Source: an uncultured Bacteroidales bacterium | GTDB taxonomy: Bacteria; Bacteroidota; Bacteroidia; Bacteroidales; Muribaculaceae | Length of the DNA: 64,000 bases | Reading direction: 5' to 3' | NCBI GenBank assembly: GCA_902781045.1 | Contig: CACZHT010000009.1 | Location: forward strand, 18,410 to 82,409 | Part shown: piece after piece, positions 63,381 to 64,000 of the stretch | Layout: each line of letters starts with the position of its first letter | Position numbering within the stretch: the first letter of the stretch is position 1 | Position numbers and translations under genes: made by a program | The notes under the pieces: generated by a model | Told to the model about the DNA's origin: nothing | The model's input: the letters and a program-made list of their open reading frames with translations, nothing else | Databases searched by the model: none

Positions 63381-64000
63381 CTAGTTCTCCTTTTCTGGAG
63401 CCGTGTCGTGGCCCGGGTTGCCGGTGGGCACGTCATAGTCGGCGTGGCCCAGCATGATGTTGATCACCGCGTTGACGTCGGCGATGTCGACCCTGCCGTC
63501 GCCTGTCATGTCGCATGCCCGGTTGTAAAGCTCGGGCGTGTAGTTCATGGCCAGGCGGATGCCGATGGGCTGGTTGTTGCTGCCGAAGACAGTCTTTATC
63601 GGCTCGACAGCGGCACGGTTGTATACATCGCAGTGCGATTCGTCGTGATCATTGTAGCACGAGCCGCCACGAATGACGTGCTGGGTGCCTGTCTCAGGAC
63701 CCGTGGGGTTGACCTGTGCCTCGTCGGTATAGTCGGCAAACCAGTCCTGACACCACTCCCACACGTTGCCGCTCATGTCATAGATGCCCAGCTCGTTAGG
63801 CTGCAAACTGCCCACGGGGCGAGGCTTCTTGCTCTCTTCCGGCCCCCAGGGGTTGTAGCTGCACCATCCCACCTCATTGGGATCGTTGCTGCCGCTGTAC
63901 CAGTAGCCCTGCGACTTGTTGCCGCCACGGGCGGCAAACTCCCACTCGGCCTCGGTGGGCAGACGGAACTGCAGCCCGGTGAGCTGGTTGAGACGCTCAA
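63381..64000 (-). CDS. SUMF1 (formylglycine-generating enzyme-like) protein with dockerin-like C-terminus, cut by window end
   Basis: The frame is open from 64000 to the stop at 63381 (206 codons seen); the N-terminus lies beyond the window. It begins inside a SUMF1 domain (LQFRLPTEAEWEFAARGG, GIYDMSGNVWEWCQDW, HVIRGGSCYN), then a dockerin-like repeat CDMTGDGRVDIADVNAVI with the Asp/Asn pattern of calcium binding, and a short tail. Bacteroidota SUMF1 proteins are mainly secreted or surface proteins; catalysis of formylglycine formation is not implied. The conserved catalytic Cys pair of true FGE cannot be fully judged from the fragment. No T9SS C-terminal signal is seen. Confidence 0.85.
   Translation of the reverse strand, partial: ERLNQLTGLQFRLPTEAEWEFAARGGNKSQGYWYSGSNDPNEVGWCSYNPWGPEESKKPRPVGSLQPNELGIYDMSGNVWEWCQDWFADYTDEAQVNPTGPETGTQHVIRGGSCYNDHDESHCDVYNRAAVEPIKTVFGSNNQPIGIRLAMNYTPELYNRACDMTGDGRVDIADVNAVINIMLGHADYDVPTGNPGHDTAPEKEN

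Overview
The window is chromosomal DNA of a member of the Bacteroidales (phylum Bacteroidota), most likely a gut lineage near Muribaculaceae or Prevotellaceae. Evidence: the T9SS-associated giant protein SprA directly downstream of ruvA, an RprX/RprY two-component system, a HU-CCDC81-SPOR protein, an S16 with a long Ala/Lys/Glu tail, a FeoA-FeoB fusion, an EF-G2 paralog with altered GTPase motifs, a secreted SUMF1 protein ending in a dockerin-like repeat, and many promoters of the Bacteroidota type (TTG or TTTG, about 20 nt, TAnnTTTG). The exact genus cannot be fixed from the sequence alone. I see no prophage, CRISPR array, transposase or rRNA.

Layout. 1-20708 is a surface-polysaccharide superlocus interrupted by the housekeeping block ffh-folD and a CapA-like gene. 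Its left, minus-strand part holds a secreted protein cut by the window edge, an acyl carrier protein, an FkbH-like HAD-IIIC protein, a GT4 glycosyltransferase, an AAC(3)-like acyltransferase and a polysaccharide-deacetylase-like protein. A divergent GT26 (WecG/TagA) glycosyltransferase follows. To the right lie, on the minus strand, an acyltransferase-3, an endonuclease/exonuclease/phosphatase-fold membrane protein, an asparagine-synthase-like protein and a TagD-like cytidylyltransferase; and on the plus strand a tightly overlapping operon of TagB/TagF-like glycerophosphotransferase, Wzx flippase, second acyltransferase-3, wecB, galE and a small exported protein. WecB, GT26, TagD and TagB/F homologs together match most steps of the Gram-positive wall teichoic acid linkage-unit pathway, so this Gram-negative probably makes a glycerol-phosphate-decorated surface glycan. 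FkbH plus ACP would supply a second three-carbon (glyceryl) unit.

20804-31445 is core genome: rpsP, tRNA-Gln, plsC, rprY-rprX, comEC, aroE, an MCE-domain lipid-transport protein, dnaA and an MTA/SAH nucleosidase. 31460-45106 holds an envelope operon (LysM/PBP1 protein, outer-membrane barrel, DUF3298 lipoprotein), dnaG, dprA with a thioesterase, a PAS protein with a C45-type amidohydrolase, a DUF486 membrane protein, an L,D-transpeptidase-like protein, tRNA-Val, a YcxB-like membrane protein, the HU-CCDC81-SPOR protein and a TPR protein. 45228-55962 is a plus-strand run from ruvA through the 7.5-kb sprA to a DUF3667 membrane protein, a lipoprotein and a metallo-beta-lactamase-fold hydrolase. 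55979-64000 holds feoAB, the EF-G2-like gene, hemW, a GH53 endo-galactanase and a window-truncated SUMF1/dockerin protein.

Between genes there are strong perfect-stem bidirectional terminators and two copies of a short palindromic element whose 16-base apical sequence is identical while the stems differ completely, which looks like an undescribed REP-like mobile repeat.
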